Below are positions 5,935 through 6,098 of a DNA stretch of 6,098 nt, piece by piece. The position numbers and the translations under genes were made by a program. Under the pieces are notes generated by a model that saw only the letters and a program-made list of their open reading frames with translations, made no database searches and was not told the DNA's origin. Source of the DNA: Lachnospiraceae bacterium (GTDB taxonomy: Bacteria > Bacillota > Clostridia > Lachnospirales > Lachnospiraceae); NCBI GenBank assembly GCA_017477005.1, contig JAFUXY010000352.1, forward strand, positions 1 through 6,098, written 5' to 3'. Numbering within the stretch: the stretch's first letter is position 1; every line of letters starts with the position of its first letter.

Positions 5935-6098
5935 ATGGCAGCGCAAGTATTTACAACGCAGAATTTTGACGCAGAGGTATTGCAGTCGGCAAAGCCGGTG
6001 CTGGTGGATTTTTGGGCGACCTGGTGCGGCCCTTGCCAGATGCAGGGACCGATCGTAGAGGAGCTTTCCGAGGAGCTGACCGACGTGGTGGTAGGCAA
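5935..6098 (+). CDS. trxA: Thioredoxin, N-terminal part (continues beyond window)
   Basis: The 54 visible residues include [23 protein letters not shown], the hallmark thioredoxin active site, with redox cysteines Cys31 and Cys34 in WCGPC and the buried Asp of VDFWA at residue 25. Thioredoxin reduces protein disulfides in the cytoplasm, using electrons from thioredoxin reductase, which may lie downstream but is not seen. The start is well supported: a perfect AGGAGG (5923-5928) lies 6 nt before the ATG. Slightly more than half of a typical 100-110-residue thioredoxin is visible. Met36 and Gln37 follow the motif where Lys or Arg and Met or Leu are more usual, a minor variation. Confidence 0.95.
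   Translation, partial: MAAQVFTTQNFDAEVLQSAKPVLVDFWATWCGPCQMQGPIVEELSEELTDVVVG

Noticed and set aside
5910..6098. Reverse-strand open frame over the thioredoxin start
   Set aside because: It is antisense to an unmistakable thioredoxin with a WCGPC site and a perfect ribosome binding site.

Overview
The window looks like a chromosomal segment from a moderately GC-rich Gram-positive anaerobe, most likely a clostridial member of the Bacillota. The clues are strong AGGAGG-type ribosome binding sites, a tRNA gene without an encoded CCA, a Reg_prop-type hybrid histidine kinase and a ToxN/AbiQ-family toxin. The taxonomic call is inference.

Layout. Positions 1-3872 (minus) hold a very large hybrid sensor kinase, whose C-terminus runs off the left edge. 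It has an N-terminal membrane anchor or signal peptide, a beta-propeller sensor, a Y_Y_Y domain, a transmembrane helix, HisKA, HATPase, a receiver, and the first part of an apparent HPt domain. Its 5' leader contains the rho-independent terminator of an upstream, co-directional tRNA-Val(CAC) gene (3945-4017, minus). Between the tRNA and the next gene, two near-consensus promoters on opposite strands are interleaved in 40 bp (4021-4060). One fires into the tRNA, the other into a short, 330-aa pyruvate kinase-like protein (4104-5096, plus) that lacks the usual C-terminal domain.

The most interesting part is 5098-5824, which has the full architecture of a type III toxin-antitoxin system (ToxIN/AbiQ type). 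In order it holds a promoter placed 2 bp after the kinase-like stop codon, two tandem 37-bp-period repeats that could each fold as an H-type pseudoknot (candidate RNA antitoxin), a GC-rich terminator/attenuator hairpin, a good ribosome binding site, and a ToxN/AbiQ-family endoribonuclease gene. The toxin is split into two overlapping frames. The shift must lie between 5492 and 5549, where an A6-G5-A4 run sits, and the two frames overlap in an ATGA stop/start. The toxin is therefore either a pseudogene, a sequencing error, a phase-variable allele, or something expressed by frameshifting or re-initiation.

The right edge (5935-6098, plus) is the start of a thioredoxin gene with an intact CGPC active site. 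It has its own promoter and a stem-loop at the predicted 5' end of its mRNA. The toxin-antitoxin cassette thus sits between two housekeeping-type genes, each unit having its own promoter. It is visibly lower in GC than the kinase-like gene, which fits acquisition by horizontal transfer.
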